Source: Pseudomonadales bacterium
GTDB lineage: Bacteria; Pseudomonadota; Gammaproteobacteria; Pseudomonadales; Halieaceae
DNA length: 64,000 nucleotides
Assembly: GCA_024234735.1 (NCBI GenBank)
Contig: JACKNV010000013.1
Location: 13,595 to 77,594, forward strand
Reading direction: 5' to 3'
Shown here one piece after another: positions 51,357-59,588 of this stretch. The position numbers were made by a program, and so were the translations under genes. Each line of letters starts with the position of its first letter. The stretch's first letter is position 1. The notes beneath the pieces were generated by a model, which saw only the letters and a program-made list of their open reading frames with translations, was not told where the DNA came from and ran no database searches.

Positions 51357-52895
51357 TCAGCTGGATGCGAAGCTGTCGGCGTAGCGCTCCCGCAGCTGGT
51401 TCTTCTGCACCTTGCCCATGGCATTGCGAGGCAGTTCGCCGACGATGAATACCCGCTTGGGCACCTTGAAGTTTGCCAGCGTTTCGCGGCAGCGGGCGAT
51501 GACCGCCCGCTCCGCCAGGGACACCCCCGCCACGGGCACGATGACCGCTACCACCGCCTCGCCAAAATCCGCGTGCGGCACGCCGATCACCGCGCTCTCC
51601 ACCACCCCCTCCAATTCGTCGAGCACATCCTCGATCTCTCTTGGGTATACATTGAGCCCGCCACAGATAATCATGTCCTTGGAACGTCCGACGATCGACA
51701 CATAACCGTCCGCGGCAATGCAGGCCTTGTCCCCGGTGTTGAAAAAACCGTCGGCGGTGAAGTCCTCGGCGGTTTTTTCCGGCATCCGCCAGTAGCCCTG
51801 GAACACGTTGTTGCCGCGCACCTGCAGGTCCCCGGTCTCCCCGGCTGGCGCCTCCCTGCCACCCTCGCCTACTACGCGCAATTCGACTCCCGGCACCGGC
51901 AGGCCAACCGTCCCTGGCCGGCGCTCGCCGTGCAGCGGGTTGGAGCTGTTCATGCTTGTTTCAGTCATGCCGTAGCGCTCGAGAATGGTGTGCCCCGTGC
52001 GCTGCCGGAAGGCCTCGAAGGTCTCCACCAACAGCGGCGCGGAGCCGGAGATGAACAGCCGCATTCCTGCGCACACCCCGGGCCCGAAACCCGCCTCCGC
52101 CAGCAGGCGCGTGTAATAGGTGGGCACCCCCATCATCACGGTACAGCCGGGCAGCGCCGCCAACACCCGGCCGACCTCAAAGCGCTCCAGCCACAGCATA
52201 CGGGCGCCGCTGAACAGCACGCAGCTGGTGGCCACGAACAGACCGTGAACATGGAAAATCGGCAGGGCATGCAACAGCACGTCCGCGGGCGTAAAGCCCC
52301 ACAGCTGCGCCAGGGTTCTGCCGTTGCTGGCGAGGTTGCCGTGGCTGAGCATGATGCCCTTGGGGCGCCCGGTGGTACCGGAAGAATACAGCAGTGCAGC
52401 CAGGTCATCAGCCCGACGAACGACAGTATCGAATTGCGTGGTGCAGTCCCGTGCGGCTTCTGCCAGACTGCCGCTGCCATCCGCCTCCAGGCACAGCAAC
52501 CGCGCACCATCGGCACCGGCCGCGGCAGTGATGTTGCGGAACACCTCCAGGGACGCGGCAGTGCATACCACCACCGCGGGTTCGGCATCGCCCAGGAAGT
52601 AGTCCAGTTCGGCTGCCTGGTAGGCGGTGTTCAGCGGGTGGTAAACCAGCCCCGCACGCAGGCAGGCCAGGTACAGCCACAGGGCCTGCGGCGACTTTTC
52701 AATCTGTACCGTCACCCGGTCACCCACCCGCGCGCCCAGGCCTGCCAGGCAGTTGGCCAGGCGCGCCGATTCGCGCTCGGCATCGGCATACGTATAACAC
52801 TCGCCGCTGCCGGTTTCGAGCAACACGGTGGCCGGGTCGTCCGGAAAACAGGCCTGGAACTGGCTGTACAAATTGCTGTCGGCTGTTGCGCTCAC
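51357..52895 (-). CDS. matB: Malonyl-CoA synthetase (acyl-adenylate ligase, MatB-like)
   Basis: A 512-residue ANL-superfamily ligase. The ATP/P-loop motif is LLYSSGTTGRPKGIMLSHGNL (about residues 170-190). The A5-type motif YGMTETSMNSSNPLHGERRPGTVGLPVPGVELRVV (about 305-340) is the closest match to malonyl-CoA synthetases. The hinge motif DGYVSIVGRSKDMIICGGLNVYPREIEDVL and the catalytic Lys in LPRNAMGKVQKNQLRE near the C-terminus are present. The GTG at 52895 has AAGGAG eight bases upstream; a frame from 52937 would lose this. It would activate malonate or methylmalonate. Its regulator, a malonyl-CoA decarboxylase or transporter are not nearby. Confidence 0.88.
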   Translation of the reverse strand: MSATADSNLYSQFQACFPDDPATVLLETGSGECYTYADAERESARLANCLAGLGARVGDRVTVQIEKSPQALWLYLACLRAGLVYHPLNTAYQAAELDYFLGDAEPAVVVCTAASLEVFRNITAAAGADGARLLCLEADGSGSLAEAARDCTTQFDTVVRRADDLAALLYSSGTTGRPKGIMLSHGNLASNGRTLAQLWGFTPADVLLHALPIFHVHGLFVATSCVLFSGARMLWLERFEVGRVLAALPGCTVMMGVPTYYTRLLAEAGFGPGVCAGMRLFISGSAPLLVETFEAFRQRTGHTILERYGMTETSMNSSNPLHGERRPGTVGLPVPGVELRVVGEGGREAPAGETGDLQVRGNNVFQGYWRMPEKTAEDFTADGFFNTGDKACIAADGYVSIVGRSKDMIICGGLNVYPREIEDVLDELEGVVESAVIGVPHADFGEAVVAVIVPVAGVSLAERAVIARCRETLANFKVPKRVFIVGELPRNAMGKVQKNQLRERYADSFASS

Positions 52896-52961
52896 GCGAC
52901 GGCTCCTTGGCGGGGTGGCGGGCGGATGGCGCCACATGCTACCGCATCGGCAGGGCCAGTA

Positions 52962-53525
52962 CTAAGCCTCGCCATCCATCCACTGGGCATTGCCGATAAG
53001 GAGTTCGCTGGTGTGGTAGGCCAGCAGGGCGACACCCGCCACCAACAGCGCACCGGCCAGCCCGCCCCAACTCGCGGGGAGCGCGCCAGCGGGGTACCCC
53101 GCGGCCAGCACCGCGAGCCCGGCACACAGACCGTTGCGCAGCACCAGCGCCCAGCTGATACCCAGTGCCGAGTCCGGGCCCGCGCAACCGCACTGCATAC
53201 CCGCCCTGCCCCGCAACAGCTGCACCGCCATCAGCAGCGCATAGGCTAGCAGCAAAGCCGCGACAGCGAACAACCCGCAGCGGCGAGCCGGCGGCAGCAA
53301 CAGTGCCAATGCCGCGGTACCCTCCACCGCGGCCAGCAGCAGGGGGATGGCCCTGCCAAGGGGTGGTTCACCCAGGTAATGGCGCATCAGTTGCCGGTAA
53401 AATTCCAGCGCGCGTAACTTGTACAGGGCCGCCTGACCGAACAGGCAGGCCAGGAACCAGCACAGGCCGATAACGAGGGCGTCAGCGACCACGGCCCACC
53501 AGCTGCAAGGGCCGGCATTGCGCAT
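52962..53525 (-). CDS. MauE/DoxX-like membrane protein
   Basis: A 187-residue four-helix protein of the methylamine-utilisation MauE family. Hydrophobic segments lie at about residues 12-32, 55-80, 85-105 and 130-165. A recognisable GRAGMQCGCAGPDSALGISWALVLRNGLC element carries the CxC motif that is characteristic of MauE/vitamin-K-reductase-related proteins. MauE normally acts in assembling methylamine dehydrogenase, but no mau structural genes are in the window. In orphan form it may supply redox equivalents for disulfide formation in an exported protein. The start at 53525 gives the shortest reading that keeps the first helix; no good ribosome-binding site is visible. Confidence 0.72.
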   Translation of the reverse strand: MRNAGPCSWWAVVADALVIGLCWFLACLFGQAALYKLRALEFYRQLMRHYLGEPPLGRAIPLLLAAVEGTAALALLLPPARRCGLFAVAALLLAYALLMAVQLLRGRAGMQCGCAGPDSALGISWALVLRNGLCAGLAVLAAGYPAGALPASWGGLAGALLVAGVALLAYHTSELLIGNAQWMDGEA

Positions 53526-53685
53526 ACATCTGTGACATACGGCTCCAGGCTGCCGGAATGTGCTGACAGCATACGCCCGTCGTTGCAGGTAATGAACGCC
53601 GGGCTGCACAGGGACCGCAAAAAAACTACACTGGGCACCCGTCACAACAGCCGCAAAACCCTGTCCGCGCGAGGCCCTACCCCCG

Positions 53686-54309
53686 ATGCCATTCGAACAC
53701 TGGCTCTCCCTGTTTGCCATCTGCCTGCTGGGCGCCATGTCCCCTGGCCCCAGCCTGGCGGTGATAACGGGTATCACCCTGCGCGCCGGCGCCGGCCCCG
53801 GTTATGGCGCGGCCCTGGCGCACGGGGTCGGGGTGGGCTGTTACGGCCTGCTCACCATCGCCGGCCTGGCGGTGCTGATCAGCCGCCTGCCCGCCGCCCT
53901 GGTGATCATCCAGTTGCTGGGCGCCGCCTACCTGGCCTATCTGGGGGTGCAAGCCCTGCGGCAAGCCGCTGCGCCCCCCCGGGTATTCGGGCAGCCCGGC
54001 GACCCGGGGCACGGCTGGCTGAGCGGTTTCTGGATCGCCTTCCTCAACCCCAAGCTGGCCGTGTTCATGCTGGCACTGTTCGCCCAGTTCCTGCGCCCCG
54101 GGGCCGGGCTGCTGGAAAAGGGAGTCATGGTGGTGACGGTGATGGCAACCGATGCCGGCTGGTACACCCTGGCGGTGACCCTGGTCTCCCGGCTGGCCCG
54201 ACGAACCGACCTGCAGGCGCGCGCCCCCCTGATAGACCGGGTGTTCGGGGTGCTGTTGCTTGCCCTGGCCACCAGCGTGGCACTGCGGGCGCTGCCCGAT
54301 AGCTGGTAA
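53686..54309 (+). CDS. LysE/RhtB-family exporter
   Basis: A 207-residue inner-membrane protein with about six helices. It opens with the family signature HWLSLFAICLLGAMSPGPSLAVITGITLRAGAGPGYGAALAHGVG (Pro-Gly-Pro motif at about 20-22). Further elements are LGAAYLAYLGVQALR (about 78-92) and GFWIAFLNPKLAVFMLALFAQF (the NPK motif at about 122-124). Members export amino acids or homoserine lactones. It stands alone between the MauE and IPTL-CTERM genes, and nothing nearby indicates the substrate. Confidence 0.9.
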   Translation: MPFEHWLSLFAICLLGAMSPGPSLAVITGITLRAGAGPGYGAALAHGVGVGCYGLLTIAGLAVLISRLPAALVIIQLLGAAYLAYLGVQALRQAAAPPRVFGQPGDPGHGWLSGFWIAFLNPKLAVFMLALFAQFLRPGAGLLEKGVMVVTVMATDAGWYTLAVTLVSRLARRTDLQARAPLIDRVFGVLLLALATSVALRALPDSW

Positions 54310-54394
54310 ACGGGACAGCCCATCCGGCAGGCAGCCGCTCGTAAATCTGTGAAAAGTACCGCCCGAGCAATTTTTTATATTGAAACGATGTAAT

Positions 54395-54430
54395 AAATCG
54401 CCTTTAACTGTATGATTTAGCGATTTTTTC
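54395..54430 (+). terminator. Stem-loop with T-run upstream of the IPTL-CTERM gene
   Basis: AAATCGC (54395-54401) pairs with GCGATTT (54420-54426), followed by a T-run to 54429. It lies 86 bases after the LysE stop and 25 before the next start. It could end LysE transcription or attenuate the following gene. The loop is long (18 bases), so stability is moderate. Confidence 0.5.
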
Positions 54431-54451
54431 AAATACAAAATAGGGCTTCTC

Positions 54452-57010
54452 ATGCGTTCCCCTATCCCGTTCAGCTCAGGTCTGGCCTGCGCCGTTGCAC
54501 TGAATTTGTGCTGTTTTGCCACCCCGGCGCTGGCCGAAGGTAGCCGCAATCTCTACCCGGCCTCCTATCCCTCCACCGGCAATGTCGCCGACGGCGCCCG
54601 GGCCAACCTCGACCTGCAGACCGGGGCGGGCAGCGCCTACCTCAACCGGGTCATCCGGCGCGGCTTTATCTATGTGTACGCCGAGGCCGGCGAATACATC
54701 CTCACCGGCTCCAGCAACGTGGGCTCCGGAGGGCAGATCAATGTCTACAACCCCCAGGAGTTCGGCACCCGAGGCAATGAAACGGTGCCTGCCGCAGCGG
54801 ATTTCACCTGTACCGGCGCCGGCGGCGCCGGCAGTATCGGCAGCCGCGCCCAGGAGCTGGCCGGCCCCAACAGCACGGCGGTGAACACCGGCTTCAATCC
54901 CTGCAGCTACCAGGCACCGGTGACCGGTATCTACGGCGTGGTCTTCACCACCGGTAGCGGCGGTGGACCCAACGCCCGGGTGGACCTGGTGTCCTCCAGC
55001 AACAACTCGGTGGCAGCCTGGGACGTCACCGTGCGCAGCGCCCCCACCAGCGCCACGGATATCAACGGCCGGGTCCATACCTTCGCGTTCCCGGGCTTTA
55101 CCGGCGGCAACAGCCGCCCGCTGTACTCCACTTTGTACTACGTGACCTCGGACGGTTACCGCTACCAGCAGGACCTGCGCGGCCTGGATCCCAACGGCTA
55201 CGCCCTGTACGCCAATACCTTCGGTTTCCTGGATAACAACGAGCCCCTGTACAAGAGCCTGCGCGGTGACAACGCGGTACTCGACCGCAACCTGCCCGCC
55301 GGGGTGGCCACCCAGCAGGCCCAGTTTCCCATCTTTTTCAGCGACCTGGCCGCGGCCGCCACCGAGGCCGAACTGGAAAAAGTGCTGCAGGCCCTGGGCA
55401 TCCCGCTGCAACCGCCCTCGCCGGAAATCAGCAACGTCCAGTTCACCGGCGCCATCGGCGGCCATGTCACTGCCACCGGAGTCGGCGGCACCTTCAGCTT
55501 CGACACCACCGCCACGGTCAGCTACCAGATCATCATCAGCCGCGACCGGGTGGATTTCGACCCCGCCAACCCCAACAACCGCCTGCTTACGGGCATCGCC
55601 TACTCAGGCACCCACCAGGTGGCCTGGGACGGCCTGGACAACAACCACAACCCGTTTCCGCCCAGCGGCGCCAACCCCTATCCCTACAAGGCCTACGGCC
55701 GCAACGGGGAAGTGCATTTCCCCATCGTCGATGCGGAGAACAACAACGCGGGCGCGCAGCCCGGCGGGCCGACCATCACCCGCCTCAATGGCGCCGCCCC
55801 CAACGACCGCACCGTATTCTTCGACGATCGCGGCTACGTCACCAGCAGCGGCGAAGCTGTCGGGGTCCTCAACGGCACCCTCTGCGACGGCCCGGTCCCC
55901 GCGGCGGCCAACCCGCCGGTCAGTCTGGAGGGGGTCGACTCCGCCGGCAACTACCGCAGCTGGCAGAGCGGCGGCAACAGCAACAGCGACTGCGCCGCCA
56001 GCGCTGGCTGGGGCGACGCCAAGGCCGTCAACCTGTGGACCTACTTCCTGACGCCCGAGTTCAGCGATGAAATCGAGATCATCGACGTGCCCGTGGACCT
56101 GGGTACCGCGGTAGCCATGCCGGTATCGGCCGCGCCGGGCGCAACCGTTGCCGGAGTGTTCTCCTTCGTCAACAACGGCGCCACCGCGGTGGATGCGGTG
56201 AGCTACACCATGAACCTGACACCCGGGTTGAGCAATGTGAGCTTCGCCAATCTGCCGCCGCTGGCCACCGCCAGTTACAACCCGGGTACAGGGGTGGTCA
56301 CACTCGGTAACTTTCCCACCACCCTGGCCCCGGGGCAGCTGGTCGATGGCATGACCTTCAGCTACGATGCGCCGGCCAGCGGCGTGGTCACGGTCACCAC
56401 CGGCATCAGTACCGCCGGGGCCACTGCGGACAGCGTGCCGGACAACGATAACGCCAGCGCGTCCACGGCGGTGGGCGATTTCGATGTCTACACTCGCATC
56501 ACCGGGGTTCCCGCCACCGCCAGCCCCGGTGCCACCATCGGCGGCACGGTGAGCTTCGCCAATGCCGGCCCCCAGGACGCCGGCGTCACGGCCTACAGCT
56601 TCACCATCGGCGAGCCGGGCAACACCCCGGACAATGTACAATTCAGCGGCCTGCCGGCGGGCGTCGGCGCCAGCTATGACGACACCAGCGGCGTGGTTAC
56701 CCTCAGCGGCATGCCGTCCGTGCTAGCGGTGGGCGATGTCATTTCCCTGGCGTTCAGCTTTACCGCGCCGGACACCAACGGTGCCAGTGTTCCGCTCACG
56801 TCGGGGGTAACGACCGTGACGGGCGATGCCGACCCGAGCAACAACGCCGCCGTCGCCGACACCCTGATCGTCGTCGCGCCGGCGCCGGCCCCACCTGCGG
56901 CACCGGTCGGCATTCCTACCCTGCCCGCGGGCGCGCTGCTATCATTGCTGCTCATGCTGGGGATCATCGGCGGTCGCCGCGCGCGCCGTGAGGGCCGCCA
57001 TCCCGGCTAA
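54452..57010 (+). CDS. Large exported IPTL-CTERM protein with DUF11-like repeats
   Basis: An 852-residue surface or secreted protein. The signal peptide is FSSGLACAVALNLCCFATPALA. The first 540 residues are a beta-rich region with no named domain I can assign, although stretches such as VSYQIIISRDRVDFDPANPNN and DNNHNPFPPSGANPYPYKAYGRNGEVHFPIVDAENN recur in large bacterial adhesin-like proteins. Two DUF11-like repeats follow at about 545-670 and 677-800, each with AxPGATxxGxxSFxNxG and NFPTTLAPGQ/GMPSVLAVGD. The C-terminus has IPTLPAGALLSLLLMLGIIGGRRARR (from about residue 820): IPTL motif, one transmembrane helix and a basic tail, the sorting signal processed by a dedicated exosortase-type system. 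No exosortase gene is in the window. Confidence 0.85.
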   Translation: MRSPIPFSSGLACAVALNLCCFATPALAEGSRNLYPASYPSTGNVADGARANLDLQTGAGSAYLNRVIRRGFIYVYAEAGEYILTGSSNVGSGGQINVYNPQEFGTRGNETVPAAADFTCTGAGGAGSIGSRAQELAGPNSTAVNTGFNPCSYQAPVTGIYGVVFTTGSGGGPNARVDLVSSSNNSVAAWDVTVRSAPTSATDINGRVHTFAFPGFTGGNSRPLYSTLYYVTSDGYRYQQDLRGLDPNGYALYANTFGFLDNNEPLYKSLRGDNAVLDRNLPAGVATQQAQFPIFFSDLAAAATEAELEKVLQALGIPLQPPSPEISNVQFTGAIGGHVTATGVGGTFSFDTTATVSYQIIISRDRVDFDPANPNNRLLTGIAYSGTHQVAWDGLDNNHNPFPPSGANPYPYKAYGRNGEVHFPIVDAENNNAGAQPGGPTITRLNGAAPNDRTVFFDDRGYVTSSGEAVGVLNGTLCDGPVPAAANPPVSLEGVDSAGNYRSWQSGGNSNSDCAASAGWGDAKAVNLWTYFLTPEFSDEIEIIDVPVDLGTAVAMPVSAAPGATVAGVFSFVNNGATAVDAVSYTMNLTPGLSNVSFANLPPLATASYNPGTGVVTLGNFPTTLAPGQLVDGMTFSYDAPASGVVTVTTGISTAGATADSVPDNDNASASTAVGDFDVYTRITGVPATASPGATIGGTVSFANAGPQDAGVTAYSFTIGEPGNTPDNVQFSGLPAGVGASYDDTSGVVTLSGMPSVLAVGDVISLAFSFTAPDTNGASVPLTSGVTTVTGDADPSNNAAVADTLIVVAPAPAPPAAPVGIPTLPAGALLSLLLMLGIIGGRRARREGRHPG

Positions 57011-57028
57011 CGAGGAGCCGGCCGCACT

Positions 57029-57604
57029 ATGAAACTGATCGTGGGCATCACCGGGGCGAGTGGCGTGATCTACGGGATTCGCCTGCTGGAAATGCTCCGC
57101 GACCTGGCGCAGGTCGAGTCGCACCTGATACTCAGTAACGGTGCCAAACTCAACATTGCCCTGGAGACGAGTTACTCCGCGGCCCAGGTGGAGGCCCTGG
57201 CGGACGTGGTCCACAGCGACCGGGACCTGGCGGCGGCGATCAGCAGTGGCTCCTGCCTCACTGACGGCATGGTGATCGCCCCCTGCTCCATGAAAACCCT
57301 GTCCGGGGTGGTCAATTCCTATGCCGACAACCTCATCGTGCGGGCCGCGGACGTCACCCTCAAGGAGCAGCGCCGCCTGGTGCTGGTGCCGCGGGAATCA
57401 CCCCTGCACGTCGGCCACACCCGCCTGCTGCACGAGGCCGCCACCATGGGCGCGGTGATCTGCCCGCCGGCGCCGGCGTTCTACACCAACCCGCAGACGG
57501 TAGACGATATCATCGACCACACGGTGGGCAGGGTGCTCGACCTGTTCCGCCTGGAAAGCGCCTCGATCAAGCGCTGGCAGGGGCCGGCTCACCAGGCAGA
57601 TTGA
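57029..57604 (+). CDS. ubiX: Flavin prenyltransferase UbiX family
   Basis: A 191-residue enzyme that attaches dimethylallyl phosphate to FMN to make prenylated FMN, the cofactor of UbiD decarboxylases. Family signatures are IVGITGASGVIYGIRLLEMLRD (about residues 3-24), SGSCLTDGMVIAPCSMKTLSGVVNSYADNLIVRAADVTLKEQRRLVLVPRESPLHVGHTRLLHEAATMGAVICPPAPAFYTNPQ split across about 75-160, and the C-terminal VDDIIDHTVGRVLDLF. GAGGAGC lies upstream of the ATG. No ubiD-type gene is in the window, so it may serve ubiquinone synthesis or a distant aromatic decarboxylase. It sits just upstream of the module relic at 57632. Confidence 0.93.
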   Translation: MKLIVGITGASGVIYGIRLLEMLRDLAQVESHLILSNGAKLNIALETSYSAAQVEALADVVHSDRDLAAAISSGSCLTDGMVIAPCSMKTLSGVVNSYADNLIVRAADVTLKEQRRLVLVPRESPLHVGHTRLLHEAATMGAVICPPAPAFYTNPQTVDDIIDHTVGRVLDLFRLESASIKRWQGPAHQAD

Positions 57605-57631
57605 CGGCCAGCGCCGGCACTCAGCCGGCGT

Positions 57632-57735
57632 TGCGGTCGACACACAGCATGTGATCCATCATTGGCACGATCTTGTCCTCGGCGATGCCTATGGCCTTCT
57701 CAATATCGACCACCTGCGCGATGGTGATCTGGTGC
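57632..57735 (-). pseudogene. Relic of a second 4-hydroxy-2-oxovalerate aldolase gene, internally deleted
   Basis: Two non-contiguous pieces of the aldolase gene at 46250-47281 are joined here. Bases 57632-57698 match 46441-46507 (late coding part), and bases 57691-57735 match 47169-47213 (near the 5' end). The two overlap exactly in the shared 8-mer ATGGCCTT (57691-57698), which occurs at both source positions, so a 662-bp deletion between short homologies explains the join. The minus-strand frame still reads AEDKIVPMMDHM. The 45-bp piece differs at five positions from the intact gene and the 67-bp piece at several more, so the event is not recent or the copies came from different sources. 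Confidence 0.88.
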
Positions 57736-57852
57736 TGGAGGCGGCCCTGGCGCGGGATATCGACGCGCTGCTCGCCGCCCACGAGACACATATCAGGAAT
57801 ACCGTGGGCATTCTCAGGCGCCAGCTTCGCTTCGACCAGGACGCGCAATGAG
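57731..57852 (+). pseudogene. Relic of a second gntR regulator gene, 3' end only
   Basis: These 122 bases align without gaps to 49851-49972, the end of the intact gntR gene through its stop codon, with 10 mismatches (about 92% identity). The plus-strand frame reads EAALARDIDALLAAHETHIRNT, one residue different from the intact protein. It is fused to the aldolase relic at a GTGCT-like join, replacing about 2.6 kb that in the intact locus holds the aldolase start, acetaldehyde dehydrogenase, hydratase and the regulator N-terminus. A 66-codon hybrid frame runs through both relics (57651-57851) but has no ribosome-binding site and is unlikely to be expressed as a functional protein. Confidence 0.9.
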
Positions 57853-59556
57853 CAATTCGCTGGCTGCGCCCATACCCAACTCCGCCACCAACCGGCGGAC
57901 GGCCGCGGGCAACTCGTCTGTATTCACCAGGGCGTAGACGAACTTGTCGGGACGCAGAATTGCCACATGGCCAGCTCCCGCGCCGCTGCGCCGTAACCAG
58001 GCTGGCAGCCCCTCGTAAAAATCCTCCAGTTCCAACAAGTCGCCGGGATTACCGCGGGCAGCATCAAGGCCCTGAGGACGACCACCCAGGGGATAAATCG
58101 TGAGATAGCGAGCATCCAGCCGCTCCAGGGTGGCCTGCTCCGCGGGCGCCAGGGTTGCCCTGGGGTCTACCCCGAAACCCAGCAGTGAGAATCCCTCACC
58201 CGTGACATCGTCAAGCAACAGGTAACGGCCATCGCGCGACAATAGTCGCGGCTGCGGGATCTGCTCGCCCTCGCGGCTGCAGCGCCGCCGCCGCGGCAGG
58301 CCGAAGTATTCGCCCGGTCGGTAGCGGGGACGCGGCTTGAAGCCGTAACCAGTCAGGTAGTCCCTGACGCCCGGCATAGCCCCGAGCGTGCGAGTCACCC
58401 CATTGCGCAGGGCAGACAGTAGCGGGTTTGAAACCGACACGTAGTTTTTCATGTAGATGGACATATCAATCATGGCCCGAGCGTGGGGCGCGCGCTCACT
58501 CTGGTAGGTGTCCAGCAGCGTATCGCTGGCGACGGCCTGCAGCACCGCAGCCAGCTTCCAGGCGAGGTTATAGGCATCGCGCACTCCCGCGTTCATCCCC
58601 TGGCCGACGAACTGCGGCGTCATATGCGCCGCATCGCCGGCCAGGAATACCCGCCTGTCTCGCCAACGCTCGGCCACCAGGGCGTTGAAGGTATAGACCA
58701 GGCTGCGAAGAACCTCGACCTTGTCGACATCGACATGGCGCGCCAGGAACTGCCGCACAGTGGCCGGGTCTTCCATGTACTCGCGGGTCTGCCCGGGCAT
58801 CAGCATGAACTCGAAGCGATGGTGGCCCTGCGGTTGCCGGCAGCTGACAGTAGGGCAGTCCGGGTCACAAATGAAGCTGAAATAGGGCAAGTGGCGCAGG
58901 CAATCCTCGCCGACCTTCTCCTTGATATCCACCACGATCCAGGGATTGGGGTAGCTCTTGCCGGTCATGTTCACGCCCAGTTGGCCGCGCACAGCACTGC
59001 GGCCACCATCGCAGCCAACCAGGTAGCTGGCGCGGACCGCCTCCTCCCTGGCCGGATTCGGCGCGGTGGTGTCCGCCTCTGCCGGCGCACAGTTGAAGCG
59101 GCCACCCTCGGTGGCCGTGTGATAGACCGTGACGCCACTGCAGTCCTGGGCGAAGCGGGTCACTTCACGGCCGCGCCGCACCGCCACCTGTGGGTAGCGC
59201 GCCAGGGCGTCCGCCAGACTGTTCTCCAGGAATGGTTGGTAGAAGAAACTGTTGGCCGGCCAGCCGTAGGGGCGCTCCCGCTGGTACATCTGGTTCAACA
59301 CCCGGCCATCGGGTAACAGAAACTGCACCACCAGGTCCTGCAGCATGTCCTTTGCCAATTCATCGGCCATATCGAAGGACTGGAAGATACGCATGCACTC
59401 GTCATCGGTGTACACTGCGCGCGCGTTCCCATAGAACTCTGGCTCACGCTCCAGTACGAGCACAGATACACCGCGCCTGCCGAGCAGGTGTGCCAGAGTC
59501 AGGCCGGTGGGGCCCAGACCGGAGATAACCACGTCGACTGTCTGTGTTTCCCGCAT
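57814..59556 (-). CDS. FAD-dependent aromatic hydroxylase, MhpA-like
   Basis: A 580-residue class A flavoprotein monooxygenase that would ortho-hydroxylate a phenol using NAD(P)H and O2. The FAD dinucleotide fold is VVISGLGPTGLTLAHLLGRRGVSVLVLERE (about residues 9-38). The DG motif is SYLVGCDGGRSAVRGQLG (about 185) and the GD motif is RRVFLAGDAAHMTPQFVGQGMNAGVRDAYNLAWKLA (about 300-335). A thioredoxin-like C-terminal domain (about 410-570) completes the MhpA/PheA-like architecture. The closest known role is 3-(3-hydroxyphenyl)propionate hydroxylase. It is the third gene of an operon with the hydrolase and dioxygenase (gap 32 bases). Its last dozen codons (RPGRSEAGA) run antisense through the gntR relic. 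Confidence 0.92.
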   Translation of the reverse strand: MRETQTVDVVISGLGPTGLTLAHLLGRRGVSVLVLEREPEFYGNARAVYTDDECMRIFQSFDMADELAKDMLQDLVVQFLLPDGRVLNQMYQRERPYGWPANSFFYQPFLENSLADALARYPQVAVRRGREVTRFAQDCSGVTVYHTATEGGRFNCAPAEADTTAPNPAREEAVRASYLVGCDGGRSAVRGQLGVNMTGKSYPNPWIVVDIKEKVGEDCLRHLPYFSFICDPDCPTVSCRQPQGHHRFEFMLMPGQTREYMEDPATVRQFLARHVDVDKVEVLRSLVYTFNALVAERWRDRRVFLAGDAAHMTPQFVGQGMNAGVRDAYNLAWKLAAVLQAVASDTLLDTYQSERAPHARAMIDMSIYMKNYVSVSNPLLSALRNGVTRTLGAMPGVRDYLTGYGFKPRPRYRPGEYFGLPRRRRCSREGEQIPQPRLLSRDGRYLLLDDVTGEGFSLLGFGVDPRATLAPAEQATLERLDARYLTIYPLGGRPQGLDAARGNPGDLLELEDFYEGLPAWLRRSGAGAGHVAILRPDKFVYALVNTDELPAAVRRLVAELGMGAASELLIARPGRSEAGA

Positions 59557-59588
59557 GCTTCTCTAACCCCGTATGATCTTCGCAATAC

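Noticed and set aside
57651..57851. A 66-codon plus-strand frame as a real small gene
   Set aside because: It is the fusion of an antisense aldolase fragment with the end of gntR, has no ribosome-binding site and no complete domain; treated as a relic.
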